A stretch of 64,000 nucleotides of DNA from Agromyces marinus (GTDB lineage Bacteria > Actinomycetota > Actinomycetes > Actinomycetales > Microbacteriaceae): the NCBI RefSeq assembly GCF_021442325.1, contig NZ_CP087879.1, forward strand, positions 1,736,001-1,800,000. Direction: 5' to 3'. The position numbers were made by a program, and so were the translations under genes. Shown in pieces: positions 42,277-51,248 of this stretch (positions are counted from its first letter, which is position 1; each line of letters starts with the position of its first letter). The notes under the pieces are model-generated. The model was not told the DNA's origin and made no database searches. It saw only the letters and a list, made by a program, of their open reading frames with translations.

Positions 42277-43124
42277 AGGTCCTCTCGATCCAGTCCGCCG
42301 TCGCGTACGGCCACGTCGGCAACTCCGCGGCCGTGTTCCCCCTCCAGCGCATCGGCGTCGAGGTCATGCCGGTGTACACGGTGAACTTCTCCAACCACAC
42401 CGGGTACGGCGCGTGGCGCGGCCCGCTCATCGCGCCCGCCGACGTCGCCGAGGTGATCTCCGGCATCGAGGATCGCGGCGCGTTCCCGACGATCGACGTG
42501 ATCCTCTCCGGCTACCAGGGCAGCGAGGGCATCGCCGACGTCATCCTCGACGCGGTCGCCCGAATCAAGGCCGCGAACCCCGCCGCGATCTACTCGTGCG
42601 ACCCGGTCATGGGCAATGCGAAGAGCGGATGCTTCGTGGCGCCGGCCATCCCGGTCCTCCTCCGCGACCGCGTGGTCCCGGCCGCCGACCTCATCACGCC
42701 GAACCAGTTCGAGCTCGGCTACCTCACTGGCACCGAGCCGGCCTCGCTCGAGTCGACGCTCGAGTCGGTCGACCTCGCCCGCGCCTCCGGGCCGCGGACG
42801 GTACTCGTCACGAGCGTCGAGCGCCCCGACCGCGAGGAGGGCACGATCGAGATGCTCGCCGTCGACGACCGCGGCGCCTGGATCGTGCAGACTCCCCTGC
42901 TGCCGATGAAGGCGAACGGCTCAGGGGATGTCACGGCCGCCCTGTTCACGGCCCACTACCGCCGAACCGGCGACGCGGCCGGCGCGCTTGCGAAGACGGC
43001 GTCGAGCGTGTTCGACCTGCTGACGAACACCCACGAGTCGGGCGAACGCGAACTGCGGCTCGTCGAGTCGCAGGAGTCGTACGCGAACCCCGCGATGCAG
43101 TTCGAGGTCCGTCAGGTCCGCTGA
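42273..43124 (+). CDS. pdxY: Pyridoxal kinase, PdxY type
   Basis: Phosphorylates pyridoxal to PLP in the salvage route. The 283-aa ribokinase-superfamily protein has VLSIQSAVAYGHVGNSAAVF at the start, VNFSNHTGYGAWRG, CDPVMGNAKSGCFV, LITPNQFELGYLTG and the anion-hole/catalytic Asp in MKANGSGDVTAALFTA. All match PdxY/PdxK. GTG 42273 overlaps the regulator stop (GTGA). Its presence with pdxST gives the cell both de novo and salvage B6 synthesis in one locus. Confidence 0.93.
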   Translation: MKVLSIQSAVAYGHVGNSAAVFPLQRIGVEVMPVYTVNFSNHTGYGAWRGPLIAPADVAEVISGIEDRGAFPTIDVILSGYQGSEGIADVILDAVARIKAANPAAIYSCDPVMGNAKSGCFVAPAIPVLLRDRVVPAADLITPNQFELGYLTGTEPASLESTLESVDLARASGPRTVLVTSVERPDREEGTIEMLAVDDRGAWIVQTPLLPMKANGSGDVTAALFTAHYRRTGDAAGALAKTASSVFDLLTNTHESGERELRLVESQESYANPAMQFEVRQVR

Positions 43125-43131
43125 GCGCGCC

Positions 43132-43695
43132 TCAGCGCGGCCAGGCCCCAGCGATCTCGTCCCGCACCTCGCCGAGCAGGCGCGGCAGCGCCTTCGTGCC
43201 GGCGATGATCGGGAAGAAGTTCGAGTCGAGCGCCCACCGCGGCACGATGTGCTGGTGCAGGTGCTCGGCGATGCCGGCACCGGCGATCCGGCCCTGGTTC
43301 ATGCCGATGTTGAACCCGTCGCAGCGCGAGACCTGCTTGACGGTGCGCATCGCGATCTGCGTGAGCTCGCCGATCTCGGCGACCTCCTCTGCGCTCGCCT
43401 CGTCGTAGGTCGCGATGTGCCGGTACGGGCACACGAGCAGGTGACCGCTGTTGTACGGGTACAGGTTCAGCAGCACGTACGCGTGCTCGCCGCGAGCGAC
43501 GATGAGCGACTGCTCGTCGTCGAGTTCGGGCGCACGACAGAACGGGCACGAGTGCTCGTCGGGCTGCTGCCCGTGCTGGATGTAGACCAGGCGGTGCGGG
43601 GTCCAGAGCCGCTGGAAGGCGTCCGGGACTCCGGCGAGGTCGGCCGCGGCATCCGTCTGCACGCCGTCGAACTCGTCGGGCTGGTACGCGGTCAT
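43132..43695 (-). CDS. HIT family protein (Ap4A phosphorylase-like)
   Basis: A 187-aa histidine-triad nucleotide hydrolase/transferase. The triad is in [20 protein letters not shown], and ECPFC-like zinc residues appear as [38 protein letters not shown] and VCPYRH complete the fold. The mycobacterial neighbour of thrS (Rv2613c) is a diadenosine tetraphosphate phosphorylase, and this protein matches in length and position. It converges on pdxY, with only 7 nt between the stops, and overlaps thrS by 4 nt. Confidence 0.9.
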   Translation of the reverse strand: MTAYQPDEFDGVQTDAAADLAGVPDAFQRLWTPHRLVYIQHGQQPDEHSCPFCRAPELDDEQSLIVARGEHAYVLLNLYPYNSGHLLVCPYRHIATYDEASAEEVAEIGELTQIAMRTVKQVSRCDGFNIGMNQGRIAGAGIAEHLHQHIVPRWALDSNFFPIIAGTKALPRLLGEVRDEIAGAWPR

Positions 43696-45635
43696 GCGAA
43701 GAGGTCGTCCCGGGTGGTGATCTGGCGACGGTCGCCGATCGCCTCGAGGATCCGCTGCTCGGCATCGGCGATCGGCACGCCGTTCTCCTGCGTGCCGTCG
43801 CGGAAGCGGAAGCTCACGGTCTCGCCCGCGCGGTCGTTCTCACCCGCGATGAGCTGGATCGGCACCTTCTGCGTGGTGTGGGTGCGGATCTTCTTCTGCA
43901 TGCGGTCGTCGCTCGTGTCGAGCTCGGTGCGAACCCCGGCACCGGAGAGCTGGGTGAGGATGCCGCCGAGGTAGGGCGCGTACTCGTCGGCGACGGGGAT
44001 GCCGACGACCTGCACGGGCGCGAGCCACAGCGGGAACGCCCCGGCGTAGTGCTCGGTGAGCACGCCGAAGAACCGTTCGATCGACCCGAACTTCGCCGAG
44101 TGGATCATGACCGGCCGCTGGTGCGTGCCGTCGGCCGCCGTGTACTCGAGCCCGAACCCCTCGGGCTGGTTGAAGTCGTACTGGATGGTCGACATCTGCC
44201 AGGTGCGGCCGATCGCGTCGCGCGCCTGCACCGAGATCTTCGGGCCGTAGAACGCCGCCCCGCCCGGGTCCATCACGAGCTCGAGCCCGGAGGCCTCGGC
44301 GACCTCGCGCAGCACGTTCGTCGCGGCCTCCCACTGCTCGTCGGTGCCCTTGAACTTCTCGGAGTCGGCGTCACGCGTCGACAGCTCGAGGTAGTAGTCG
44401 TCGAGACCGAAGTCGCGCAGGAGTCCGAGCACGAAGTTCAGGAGGTGCTCGATCTCGGCGGGCGCCTGCTCGGGCGTGACGTAGCTGTGCGAGTCGTCCT
44501 GGGTCAGGCCCCGCACGCGGGTGAGGCCCTGCACCACACCGGACTTCTCGTAGCGGTACACGGTGCCGAACTCGAAGAACCGCAACGGCAGCTCGCGGTA
44601 TGAACGCCCGCGGGAACGGTAGATGAGGTTCTGCATCGGGCAGTTCATCGCCTTGAGGTAGTACTCGCTGTTCTCGAGCTCCATCGGCGGGAACATGGTG
44701 TCCTTGTAGTACGGCAGGTGGCCGGACAGCTCGAAGACGTGCGCCTTCGTGATGTGCGGCGTGGAGACGTACTGGAAGCCCTCTTCGATGTGGCGCCGGC
44801 GGACGTAGTCCTCCATCTCGCGCTTGATCACACCGCCCTTGGGGTGGAACACCGGGAGGCCAGAGCCGATCTCGTCGGGGAAGCTGAACAGGTCGAGCTC
44901 GGCGCCGAGCTTGCGGTGGTCGCGGCGCTGCGCCTCCTCGAGGCGGTGCTGGTAGGCGCGAAGTTCGTCTTTGGTGGGCCACGCGGTGCCGTAGATGCGC
45001 TGCAGCTGCGGGTTCTTCTCGGAGCCGCGCCAGTACGCCGCGGCGACGCGCATGAGCGCCCAGCCGTTGCCGATCATGCGGGTGCTGGGCAGGTGCGGGC
45101 CGCGGCAGAGGTCCTTCCAGGCGACCTCGCCGGTCTTGGGGTCGACGTTGTCGTAGATCGTCAGTTCGCCGCCGCCGACCTCGACGTTCTCGTTGTCGTC
45201 GCCGGACGCCGCCGAGCCCTTGAGCCCGATGAGCTCGAGCTTGTACGGCTCGTCGGCCAGTTCGACGCGGGCCTCGTCGTCGCTCGTGACCCGGCGCACG
45301 AATCGCTGGCCCGAACGGATGATGCGGGCCATCTCCTTGTCGAGGACCTTGAGGTCTTCGGGGGTGAACGGTTCGGCCACGTCGAAGTCGTAGTAGAACC
45401 CGTCCGTCACGGGCGGGCCGATGCCGAGCCTGGCCTCGGGGTTGATCTTCTGCACGGCCTGGGCGAGCACGTGGGCAGTCGAGTGGCGCAGGATCGCAAG
45501 CCCGTCGGGCGAGTCGATCGTGACCGGCTCGACGACGTCGGTGCCCGTCACCGTCGTCGCGAGGTCTTTCAGCTCGCCGTTGACGCGCATCGCGACAACG
45601 GAACGATCGGTGAAGAGCTCGAAGCCGTCGGCCAA
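43692..45635 (-). CDS. thrS: Threonyl-tRNA synthetase
   Basis: Charges tRNA-Thr. The 647-aa protein has a short TGS-like N-terminus (about 13-50: [17 protein letters not shown]), the editing domain with [16 protein letters not shown], and a class II core. The core contains [56 protein letters not shown] and [20 protein letters not shown]. The C-terminal anticodon domain contains [20 protein letters not shown]. The start is TTG 45635: it has GGAG 9 nt upstream and no other start codon exists before the in-frame stop. The TGS domain lacks its first half compared with E. coli. Confidence 0.97.
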   Translation of the reverse strand: MADGFELFTDRSVVAMRVNGELKDLATTVTGTDVVEPVTIDSPDGLAILRHSTAHVLAQAVQKINPEARLGIGPPVTDGFYYDFDVAEPFTPEDLKVLDKEMARIIRSGQRFVRRVTSDDEARVELADEPYKLELIGLKGSAASGDDNENVEVGGGELTIYDNVDPKTGEVAWKDLCRGPHLPSTRMIGNGWALMRVAAAYWRGSEKNPQLQRIYGTAWPTKDELRAYQHRLEEAQRRDHRKLGAELDLFSFPDEIGSGLPVFHPKGGVIKREMEDYVRRRHIEEGFQYVSTPHITKAHVFELSGHLPYYKDTMFPPMELENSEYYLKAMNCPMQNLIYRSRGRSYRELPLRFFEFGTVYRYEKSGVVQGLTRVRGLTQDDSHSYVTPEQAPAEIEHLLNFVLGLLRDFGLDDYYLELSTRDADSEKFKGTDEQWEAATNVLREVAEASGLELVMDPGGAAFYGPKISVQARDAIGRTWQMSTIQYDFNQPEGFGLEYTAADGTHQRPVMIHSAKFGSIERFFGVLTEHYAGAFPLWLAPVQVVGIPVADEYAPYLGGILTQLSGAGVRTELDTSDDRMQKKIRTHTTQKVPIQLIAGENDRAGETVSFRFRDGTQENGVPIADAEQRILEAIGDRRQITTRDDLFA

Positions 45636-45743
45636 GTGGATCCACTCCCATGCAGTCTCAGGTGCAACCCCTCAACTGTAGTCGCGAGCGGATGCCGCGG
45701 CGCGCGCGGGAGTCCACGCCCTGGCCCGTGCGCACGGAGACGA

Positions 45744-45773
45744 CGAAGGCCCCGGCTGCTGCCGGGGCCTTCG
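45744..45773 (-). terminator. Terminator of the Gly-Cys-Val tRNA operon
   Basis: A perfect 13-bp stem (45744-45756 with 45761-45773) and a 4-nt loop, 6 nt after the 3' end of tRNA-Val on the minus strand and before thrS. Confidence 0.8.
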
Positions 45774-45779
45774 TGCTGG

Positions 45780-45851
45780 TGGGCGATACTGGGATCGAAC
45801 CAGTGACCTCTTCCGTGTCAGGGAAGCGCGCTACCGCTGCGCCAATCGCCC
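45780..45851 (-). tRNA. tRNA-Val (GAC)
   Basis: 72 nt without CCA. The acceptor GGGCGAT pairs with ATCGCCC, discriminator A. The anticodon arm CTTCC-CTGACAC-GGAAG gives anticodon GAC, and the T arm contains GGTTCGATCCC. Last gene of a three-tRNA minus-strand unit (Gly-Cys-Val). Confidence 0.97.
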
Positions 45852-45883
45852 GGGTTGTGAGTCGAGCCCTGGGGCTCTGCTCG

Positions 45884-45954
45884 AGGTGGATACGGGATTC
45901 GAACCCGTGTATACGGCTTTGCAGGCCGCTGCCTCGCCTCTCGGCCAATCCACC
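45884..45954 (-). tRNA. tRNA-Cys (GCA)
   Basis: 71 nt without CCA. Acceptor GGTGGAT pairs with ATCCACC, and the discriminator is U as expected for tRNA-Cys. The anticodon loop CTGCAAA gives GCA, and the T arm has GGGTTCGAATCCC. Confidence 0.97.
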
Positions 45955-46005
45955 GTTGCTTGGGTTCACCACCAAAGACAAACCGGCTTGCGCCGGCTTG
46001 GTCTG

Positions 46006-46078
46006 AGCGGATGACGAGACTCGAACTCGCGACCCTCACCTTGGCAAGGTGATGCGCTACCAACTGCGCCACATCCGC
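46006..46078 (-). tRNA. tRNA-Gly (GCC)
   Basis: 73 nt without CCA. Acceptor GCGGATG pairs with CATCCGC. The anticodon arm TCACC-TTGCCAA-GGTGA gives GCC. First tRNA of the minus-strand unit, about 20 nt after the predicted transcription start. Confidence 0.97.
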
Positions 46079-46105
46079 GTTGCTCGCATTTCTGCGTGCA
46101 GGAAG

Positions 46106-46135
46106 ACAATAACCGATCCGGTGAACGAATGACAA
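46106..46135 (-). promoter_or_regulatory. Promoter of the Gly-Cys-Val tRNA operon
   Basis: On the minus strand, TTGTCA (46130-46135) and TATTGT (46106-46111) stand 18 bp apart, a good sigma-70-type match. The start would be near 46098, about 20 bp before tRNA-Gly. Confidence 0.6.
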
Positions 46136-46241
46136 ACCGAGCGGACCGCCCGCACCGTTCGGGCCGATCACGCTGGCAATCCGGGCATGCACGCCGGGCG
46201 TGTCGACGCCGGTCGATGTGCATTCGCCCTCCCGCGTGGGC

Positions 46242-46247
46242 TACTAT
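46242..46247 (+). promoter_or_regulatory. Putative -10 box for tRNA-Val (CAC)
   Basis: TACTAT lies 39 bp before the tRNA-Val (CAC) 5' end. The -35 position (about TGCATT, 46219) is weak. Confidence 0.4.
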
Positions 46248-46285
46248 CGATCCGCGGCCGTCACGCGGTCGCGAAACCCGCACGC

Positions 46286-46358
46286 GGGCGATTGGCGCAG
46301 CTGGTAGCGCGCTTCCTTCACACGGAAGAGGTCGTCGGTTCGAGCCCGGCATCGCCCA
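46286..46358 (+). tRNA. tRNA-Val (CAC)
   Basis: 73 nt. The acceptor GGGCGAT pairs with ATCGCCC, discriminator A; the next bases happen to be CCA. The anticodon arm CTTCC-TTCACAC-GGAAG gives CAC. It is close in sequence to the Val-GAC gene 0.5 kb away on the other strand and points the opposite way. Confidence 0.97.
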
Positions 46359-46364
46359 CCATCA

Positions 46365-46397
46365 CGAACGCCCCCGGAACGATCCCGGGGGCGTTCG
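46365..46397 (+). terminator. Terminator of tRNA-Val (CAC)
   Basis: A 13-bp GC-rich stem (46365-46377 with 46385-46397) and a 7-nt loop, 6 nt after the tRNA 3' end. Confidence 0.8.
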
Positions 46398-46439
46398 TCG
46401 TTCCCGGGCGGCCGGCGCGCTGCGCCATCCCATCGCATC

Positions 46440-46501
46440 GGAATCCGCTTCCGGCATCCGAACCCGCCCGGAGCGGGATTCGAACGCCGGAAGCGGATTC
46501 C
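46440..46501. repeat. 62-bp near-palindrome with 16-bp perfect arms
   Basis: GGAATCCGCTTCCGGC (46440-46455) pairs perfectly with 46486-46501. The 30-nt centre is itself self-complementary (ACCCGC with GCGGGA and flanking CGAA/TTCG). It lies between the tRNA-Val terminator and the stop of the minus-strand PemK-like gene (54 nt away). It may be that gene's terminator, but it is larger than needed. Confidence 0.6.
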
Positions 46502-46554
46502 GAGCGACGAGCAGGCTCCAGATCGACGAGCGGATGCCGCTGGCGAACGGAGCG

Positions 46555-47124
46555 TCAGCCCCAGCCGTAGCGCTCGGCGAGGGCCTCGACGAGCCGACGG
46601 TACCGCGCGGCATCCAGGGTCGCCGCCTCGCGACGCATCCCGTCGGCGTGCACCTTGAAGACCCGGTCGATCTTCGCCCAGCTCGGCCTGCCCTGTCCGT
46701 CCCATGCGCCGGTGCCGAGCTCGACCGCGTCGCGGCCCTGCGGCCTGCTCGTGAGCTGCACGGCGAGGAAGCTCTCCCGCTCCCCCGCTGCGACGATCAC
46801 GACGGGGCGGTCCTTGCCCCGCCCGTCGCGCTCCTCGTAGGGCACCCAGGTCCAGACGACCTCGCCCGGGTCCGGCTCGCCGTCTCGCTCGGGCGCGTAC
46901 GAGAAGCGCACGGCGCGGATCCGCGAAGGCTCGAGCTCGACCGTCGCGGTCGGCCCCGATCGGCCCGGCGATTCCCCACCGGCGTCCGTGCGCGGCCCGG
47001 TCGCGGCATCCGCCGATGAAGTGGATGGGCGCCCCGTGCGGGTGGAGGCCTCCCGCCGACCGGGCCGCGCGAGCGAACGGATGGCACGCCCGAGGGCGGT
47101 GAGGAAGCGGCTGGCGTCAGGCAC
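46555..47124 (-). CDS. PemK/MazF-like domain protein, no adjacent antitoxin
   Basis: A 189-aa protein. Residues 1 to about 80 are Arg/Ser/Pro-rich and look disordered. The C-terminal half resembles the PemK/MazF fold: DPGEVVWTWVPYEERDG, then KDRPVVIVAAGERESFLAVQ and LTSRP. MazF toxins are short (about 110 aa) mRNA interferases encoded beside an antitoxin; this protein is longer and no antitoxin gene is adjacent, so it may not be a toxin. A final ARYRRLVEALAERYGWG is unlike classical MazF. Start GTG 47124. The fold call has moderate certainty; the activity is unknown. Confidence 0.6.
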   Translation of the reverse strand: MPDASRFLTALGRAIRSLARPGRREASTRTGRPSTSSADAATGPRTDAGGESPGRSGPTATVELEPSRIRAVRFSYAPERDGEPDPGEVVWTWVPYEERDGRGKDRPVVIVAAGERESFLAVQLTSRPQGRDAVELGTGAWDGQGRPSWAKIDRVFKVHADGMRREAATLDAARYRRLVEALAERYGWG

Positions 47125-47139
47125 ACCGGCACACTACCC

Positions 47140-47157
47140 TCACCGCCCTCGCGGTGA
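47140..47157 (-). terminator. Weak hairpin after amt
   Basis: A 7-bp stem TCACCGC/GCGGTGA with a 4-nt loop, 11 nt after the amt stop on the minus strand. Confidence 0.4.
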
Positions 47158-47167
47158 TCGAAGCGGA

Positions 47168-48388
47168 TCAGACGACCTCGAGCTTGTAGCCCTCCTCGCC
47201 GTGCACGACGGTGTCGATGCCCGCGAGCTCGTCCTCGTTCTTGACGCGGAAGCCGATGGTCTTCTCGATCGCGAGGCCCAGCACGAACGCGACCACGAAG
47301 GAGTACACGAGCACGCCGACCGCGGCGATGGTCTGGACCGCCAGCTGGCCGAGGTCGCCGCCGGTGAACAGGCCCGTGCCGATCGCGAAGAAGCCGAGGT
47401 ACAGCGTGCCGATCAGGCCGCCGACGAGGTGGATGCCGACGACGTCGAGCGAGTCGTCGAAGCCGAGCTTGAACTTCAGCTCGATCGCGAGGGCGCAGAC
47501 GGCGCCGGCGACCGCACCCAGCAGGAGCGCCCAGCCGGGCTCGAGGTTGGCGCACGCCGGGGTGATCGCGACCAGGCCCGCGACGGCGCCCGATGCCGCG
47601 CCGACCGACGTCGGCTTGCCGTCCTTGAACTTCTCCACGACGAGCCAGCCGAGGATCGCCGCAGCGGTCGCGCCGAGCGTGTTGAGGACGATGAGGCCCG
47701 CACCCTCGAGTCCGTTGAGGAACTCCGCGCCGGCGTTGAAGCCGAACCAGCCGAACCACAGCACCGCGGCGCCGAGCAGCGTGAGGGGCACGTTGTGGGG
47801 CTTGTCCATGCCCTTCTGGAACCCGACGCGCTTGCCGAGCACGAGCGCCAGGGCGAGGGCCGCCGCGCCGGCGTTGATGTGGACGGCGGTGCCGCCCGCG
47901 TAGTCGATGACGCCCGGAAGCCCGAGCGACTCACCGAGGCCCAGGATCCATCCTCCGCCCCAGACCCACGCCGCGACCGGGAAGTACACCAGCGTCGCCC
48001 AGACGCCGGCGAAGATCATCCACGCGCCGAACTTGGCGCGGTCGGCGATCGCGCCCGAGATCAGCGCGACCGTGATGATCGCGAACGTCGCGCCGAAGGC
48101 GACGCCGATCAGGTCGGTGTTCGCGGTCTCGCCGGTCGCGAGCGAACCGAGCGCGAAGTCCGAGAACGGGTTGCCTGCGAAGTCCCAGGTGCCGCCGACG
48201 GCGCTCATGTTGAAGCCGTACAGCACCCAGAGGACGCTGATCAGCCCCATCGCGCCGAAGCTCATCATCATCATGCTGACGACGCTCTTGGCCTTCACCA
48301 GACCGCCGTAGAAGAACGCCACGCCCGGCGTCATGAACAGCACGAGCGCGGTCGCCGTGATGGCCCACGCAATGCTTCCCGTATCCAT
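47168..48388 (-). CDS. amt: Ammonium transporter, Amt/MEP family
   Basis: Trimeric membrane channel for ammonium. The 406-aa protein has 11 hydrophobic segments and no signal peptide. It has the first-helix pattern VLFMTPGVAFFYGGLVKAKS with MMMMSFGAMGLISVLWVLYG, the twin-His pore as GGTAVHINAGAAALALALVL, and the second His region in VVGIHLVGGLIGTLYLGFFA. No glnK/glnB or glnD follows, unlike the usual amt-glnK pairing. Two GlnR-type boxes lie 120-170 bp upstream, so it is probably induced on nitrogen limitation. Confidence 0.96.
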   Translation of the reverse strand: MDTGSIAWAITATALVLFMTPGVAFFYGGLVKAKSVVSMMMMSFGAMGLISVLWVLYGFNMSAVGGTWDFAGNPFSDFALGSLATGETANTDLIGVAFGATFAIITVALISGAIADRAKFGAWMIFAGVWATLVYFPVAAWVWGGGWILGLGESLGLPGVIDYAGGTAVHINAGAAALALALVLGKRVGFQKGMDKPHNVPLTLLGAAVLWFGWFGFNAGAEFLNGLEGAGLIVLNTLGATAAAILGWLVVEKFKDGKPTSVGAASGAVAGLVAITPACANLEPGWALLLGAVAGAVCALAIELKFKLGFDDSLDVVGIHLVGGLIGTLYLGFFAIGTGLFTGGDLGQLAVQTIAAVGVLVYSFVVAFVLGLAIEKTIGFRVKNEDELAGIDTVVHGEEGYKLEVV

Positions 48389-48510
48389 AGTCTTTCCTCA
48401 CACGTCGTGATCTGCAGGGGGCGTACCTGGATGGATCGGCGACGGGCGTCGGTCTCGGGGTACGCAGGATCAGACTGGTGCGGCCACGTTTCGACGACGG
48501 GGGCTGCCGC

Positions 48511-48557
48511 GTTTCCGGACGGTTACGGAAACGGCGTGCGTGTAACGAGCATGTTTC
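48511..48557 (-). promoter_or_regulatory. Two GlnR-type boxes upstream of amt
   Basis: Read towards amt, GTAAC-n6-GAAAC occurs at 48526 to 48511 and exactly fits the actinobacterial GlnR half-site rule (gTnAC-n6-GaAAC). A second copy in the opposite arrangement, GAAAC-n6-GTTAC, lies at 48557 to 48542. They are 123 and 154 bp before the amt ATG. Sequence match is direct; binding by GlnR is inferred. Confidence 0.65.
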
Positions 48558-48650
48558 GGGGCGCCGAGACGAACCGGCGAATCCGCTTCGAGGGCGATGC
48601 ACGCCGGCACGGGCCTCGGTCGCGGGCGCGGCCGCGCCGGGGCGGTGCGC

Positions 48651-49706
48651 TCAGTCGTGCGGCGGCAGCTCGCCGGTCGTGAGCGCGATCATTCGCGACA
48701 TCGAGCGCTGGTACTTCTTGCGGTAGCCGCCCGAGAGCATGTCGCCGCCGAACACCCGGTCGAGCGGCACGCCGCCGGCGAGGATCGGCACCTCCGCGTC
48801 GTAGACCCGGTCGATGAAGGCGACCAGGCGCAGCGCGGCGTTCTGGTCGGTCAGTTCGCGCACGCCCGTGAGCGCGATGAACTCGATGCCGTCGATGAGC
48901 TTGATGTACTTCGACGGGTGCACGGTCGACAGGTGCGCCATGAGGGCGTCGAACGAGTCGATCGAGACGCGATGACCGCGCGATGCCAGAGCGGATGCCG
49001 CGTGCGCGACCGCCTCGTCGTCGGTGAGCGCCTCGGCGTGCCCCTCGGTGTCGCGGCGGCGGTAGTCGAGCCCGTCGATGCGCAGGGTCTCGAAGTTCGA
49101 CGACAGCGCGTGGATCTCCCGGAGGAAGTCGGCCGCCGCGAACCGGCCCTCGCCGAGTGCGTTCGGCGGGGTGTTGCTCGTGGCGGCGACGCGCGTGCCG
49201 CCTGCCATGAGCTCGCCGAGGAAGCGCGTCATCAGCATCGTGTCGCCCGGGTCGTCGAGTTCGAATTCGTCGATGCAGACGAGCCGCGCGCCGCGCAGCA
49301 GTTCGACGGCCGGCCGGTACCCGAGCGCACCGACGAGCGCGGTGTACTCGATGAACGTCCCGAAGTACTTGGGTCCGTGCGCGACGTGCCAGAGCGAGGC
49401 GAGCAGGTGGGTCTTGCCGACGCCGAACCCGCCGTCGAGGTAGACGCCGGGCAGTTCGATGCGTGCGGGCCGCTTGCGCGAGAAGAACCCGCCGGGGCGC
49501 TGGGCGGCGCGCCACGCGCCCGCGAAGGTCTTGAGACGATCGAGCGCGGCCTGCTGCGACGGGAAGTCGGGGTCGGGGCGATAGGACTCGAACGACGCCG
49601 CGGCGAACTGCGGCGGCGGCACGAGCTCCGAGGCGATCTCCGCGCCCGTGATGCTCGGGTCGCGGTCGACGAGATGCTCGAGAGCGGATGCCGCGGCAGA
49701 GGTCAT
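48651..49706 (-). CDS. zapE: Cell division protein ZapE / AFG1-like ATPase
   Basis: P-loop ATPase of the ZapE/AFG1 family; in E. coli it associates with the Z-ring, while eukaryotic AFG1 acts in mitochondrial protein quality control. The 351-aa protein has Walker [19 protein letters not shown] at 90-107, [10 protein letters not shown], Walker [19 protein letters not shown], and sensor-like [17 protein letters not shown]. The C-terminus [20 protein letters not shown] is family-specific. The ATG 49706 ([12 protein letters not shown]) is used. It is divergent from the sulfurtransferase gene. Confidence 0.93.
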   Translation of the reverse strand: MTSAAASALEHLVDRDPSITGAEIASELVPPPQFAAASFESYRPDPDFPSQQAALDRLKTFAGAWRAAQRPGGFFSRKRPARIELPGVYLDGGFGVGKTHLLASLWHVAHGPKYFGTFIEYTALVGALGYRPAVELLRGARLVCIDEFELDDPGDTMLMTRFLGELMAGGTRVAATSNTPPNALGEGRFAAADFLREIHALSSNFETLRIDGLDYRRRDTEGHAEALTDDEAVAHAASALASRGHRVSIDSFDALMAHLSTVHPSKYIKLIDGIEFIALTGVRELTDQNAALRLVAFIDRVYDAEVPILAGGVPLDRVFGGDMLSGGYRKKYQRSMSRMIALTTGELPPHD

Positions 49707-49743
49707 GGGCGTTGGGCTCCTGTTGCACCTGGTGACGCGCGCG

Positions 49744-49772
49744 GTGACTCCGACCGCACCGACGCGTAGATT
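49744..49772 (+). promoter_or_regulatory. Promoter of the sulfurtransferase gene
   Basis: -35 GTGACT (49744-49749), 17-bp spacer, -10 TAGATT (49767-49772), 76 bp before the start codon. Confidence 0.5.
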
Positions 49773-49848
49773 CGTTGGTGGACGGGTCACCAGCCTAGTC
49801 CGCCGACCGAACCCGCTTCGCCCGCCCGGGCGACCACAGGAGGCCCGC

Positions 49849-50748
<900 letters not shown>

Positions 50749-50789
50749 GACGCCGCCGGACGCCCGGCGGCGGGTGGGAGAATGGACCG

Positions 50790-51230
50790 ATGGATGCCAC
50801 GACCCTCCCCCCGGCGCTCGCGGAGACGCGCGCGGACTTCCTCGCGCTCGGCGTGAAGGATCGCCTGACGCTCCTGCTCGACTTCTCGAACGAGCTCCCG
50901 GAACTGCCGGAGCGGTACCGGGACCACCCGGACCTGCTCGAACGGGTCGTGGAGTGCCAGTCGCCGGTGTACATCTTCATCGAGGTCGACGACTCCGGCC
51001 TCGTGCACCTGCACGCGACCGCGCCGGCCGAATCGCCCACGACGCGCGGATTCGCCTCGATCCTCGCGCAGGGCCTCGACGGGCTCGCGCCCGACGAGGT
51101 CATGGCGATCCCCGACGACTACCCGCAGTCGCTCGGCCTGGGCGAGGCCGTCTCGCCGCTGCGGGTGCGCGGCATGTCGGGCATGCTCGCCCGTGCGAAG
51201 CGACAGCTGGCCGAGCGGATGGCGGCCTGA
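50790..51230 (+). CDS. sufE: SufE family sulfur acceptor protein
   Basis: Accepts sulfur as a persulfide and hands it to Fe-S cluster assembly or other acceptors. The 146-aa protein has the conserved Cys56 in ERVVECQSPVYIFIEVDDSG, HLHATAPAESPTTRGFASIL, LGLGEAVSPLRVRGMSGML and a C-terminal helix (ARAKRQLAERM). All are SufE hallmarks. ATG 50790 is used; an upstream ATG in frame lies inside sseA. No SufS is adjacent, so the sulfur donor here may be the sulfurtransferase. Confidence 0.95.
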   Translation: MDATTLPPALAETRADFLALGVKDRLTLLLDFSNELPELPERYRDHPDLLERVVECQSPVYIFIEVDDSGLVHLHATAPAESPTTRGFASILAQGLDGLAPDEVMAIPDDYPQSLGLGEAVSPLRVRGMSGMLARAKRQLAERMAA

Positions 51231-51248
51231 CGCCGGTGACGCGGCGCG

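Noticed and set aside
41313-43124. Longer in-frame upstream extension of pdxY
   Set aside because: It would lie inside the regulator gene in another frame. The GTG at 42273 gives the canonical kinase N-terminus and a GTGA overlap.
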